A stretch of DNA of 64,000 nt, taken from assembly GCA_947175195.1 (NCBI GenBank), contig CAMWLQ010000001.1, positions 62,001 through 126,000 of the forward strand. Reading direction: 5' to 3'. Below the pieces are notes generated by a model. It did no database searches. It saw only the letters and a list, made by a program, of their open reading frames with translations, and had not been told where the DNA came from. The stretch comes from an uncultured Clostridia bacterium. Lineage in GTDB: Bacteria > Bacillota > Clostridia > Christensenellales > Pumilibacteraceae. Shown here one piece after another: positions 63,259-64,000 of the stretch (the first letter of the stretch is position 1; every line of letters starts with the position of its first letter). The translations under genes were made by a program, and so were the position numbers.

Positions 63259-63300
63259 GTGAGTAAAACATTAACATTAAACGTTGATTAAGTAGATAGG
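63259..63300 (+). promoter_or_regulatory. 42-nt conserved leader motif, copy B
   Basis: Starts 3 nt after the M29 stop and matches copy A at 22806-22847 at 37 of 42 positions. It lies about 100 nt before the lipoprotein gene. Confidence 0.6.
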
Positions 63301-63400
63301 ACTTAAAGGGCGCTTTAACAGCAATCGTGTACGGCGACCGGCTTATCGACTACACACATTGTTTTCTACGAGGATAATACAAAATAAAGGCGGTATAACG

Positions 63401-63934
63401 ATGAACAAACGTTTAAAACACTTGGTACTGTTTTTATTGCTTGTTATAATGAGCAGTTTTGTTTTGGCGTGCAAACCGACAAAATCAAATCCGCAAAACA
63501 AGGATTCGGGATTGGAATTTGCAACGTTCTACGATAATGTCGAAAAATACGCATACGAAACATACTTACAGGACAATGCAACCAAATTCCCTTTGGACGG
63601 AAGCGAACTGCCTTTTGATATAGTAAATGTTATAAGAACTCAATCGGAATTGGATAAAGCCATTCCGAATGGACATATAGAAATCGATTTCAATAAAGAA
63701 GTGCTTGTATTATATTTGTTCACAGATATATATATGAGCTTTAACTGTCGTTTAAAAAGCATTAACGTCAAAGAAAATCAGCTTAATATAGTTATATTTC
63801 ACGAGCTTGCAGAAAAATCCGCGCAGGGTTCAAGACCGCCGAGCACATCCTATCCCACACAACGATGCATGGCAATCAAAACTACCCTAATAGATTTTGA
63901 CAACGCATCTATCACTATCGAATATCCAAATTAA
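63401..63934 (+). CDS. Lipoprotein of unknown function
   Basis: 177 residues from the ATG at 63401. A lipoprotein signal peptide ends in the lipobox VLAC (Cys about 24). The mature part is hydrophilic with a beta-rich centre (EVLVLYLFTDIY, NIVIFHELAEKSA). No family was recognised. It is preceded by the 42-nt motif shared with the ECF sigma operon, so it may answer to the same signal. The region is AT-rich. Confidence 0.75.
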   Translation: MNKRLKHLVLFLLLVIMSSFVLACKPTKSNPQNKDSGLEFATFYDNVEKYAYETYLQDNATKFPLDGSELPFDIVNVIRTQSELDKAIPNGHIEIDFNKEVLVLYLFTDIYMSFNCRLKSINVKENQLNIVIFHELAEKSAQGSRPPSTSYPTQRCMAIKTTLIDFDNASITIEYPN

Positions 63935-64000
63935 ACTTTAGAATTAATCATAATAAAAATTAATTTATCGGAAAAAAACACAAAAACAGTACCAACGATA

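Overview
The window looks like a chromosomal segment of an uncultured anaerobic, low-GC-lineage Clostridia-type Firmicute with a roughly balanced base composition. This is inference from gene content: a BofA-family protein and SpoVG (sporulation-associated families), a reverse-type rubrerythrin, formate-THF ligase, class I two-subunit fumarate hydratase, an Lsa-type ABC-F protein, Gram-positive sigma-A promoters (TTGACA/17/TATAAT) and AGGAGG ribosome-binding sites. Most genes are housekeeping and on the minus strand. There is no rRNA, prophage, IS element or CRISPR array; one tRNA-Arg(ACG) is present, and its A34 is the expected substrate of the TadA encoded at 55812.

Layout. 1-208: tail of a SARP/BTAD-type regulator. 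288-7596: minus-strand run epimerase, alaS, metG-like, leuS; all three synthetases are structurally odd. 7650-14959: fhs, then a metK-recD2-membrane-membrane operon. 15150-16454: divergently transcribed membrane-anchored coiled-coil protein ending in a DUF2188-like domain. 16719-22715: bofA-like, two-component pair, pyk, an unknown gene and an ArsB/NhaD-like permease. 22873-25252: ECF sigma factor overlapping a membrane-anchored beta-propeller protein. 25302-28556: Nudix, P-loop kinase, tRNA, and an Lsa-type ABC-F gene with a readable attenuation leader. 28553-31289: cad-type metal resistance (ArsR/SmtB regulator, HMA protein, P-type ATPase). 31380-36938: exonuclease, MATE, rubrerythrin, toxin-antitoxin, SHOCT protein, thioesterase, small membrane protein. 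37093-39998: an IlvD homologue lacking its cluster cysteines, an acyl carrier protein, and pnuC with a structured leader. 40023-47096: transglutaminase lipoprotein plus HtrA protease, ung, ArsR regulator, argS, ychF. 47227-51056: AT-rich defence-like island, with two DNA methyltransferases, an HNH nuclease and a Fic protein with repeat operators. 51280-55708: rnr, secG, spoVG, murC, small membrane protein. 55812-60489: tadA, M14 peptidase, rlmH, twin CPBP proteases and a WalJ-like hydrolase. 60570-63934: fumarate hydratase alpha/beta, M29 aminopeptidase, lipoprotein.

The most interesting items are: the IlvD paralogue without Fe-S cysteines; the uORF/attenuator of the ABC-F gene, whose alternative pairings can be read directly; the 17-residue tandem duplication across the LeuRS editing motif; the MetRS-like protein whose KMSKS loop is replaced; the sigma/beta-propeller pair, whose 5' untranslated region carries a 42-nt motif repeated 40 kb away; the two-methyltransferase HNH restriction island; and the operator array in front of fic. 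Membrane segment counts and family calls come from reading the sequence by eye; no database search was run.
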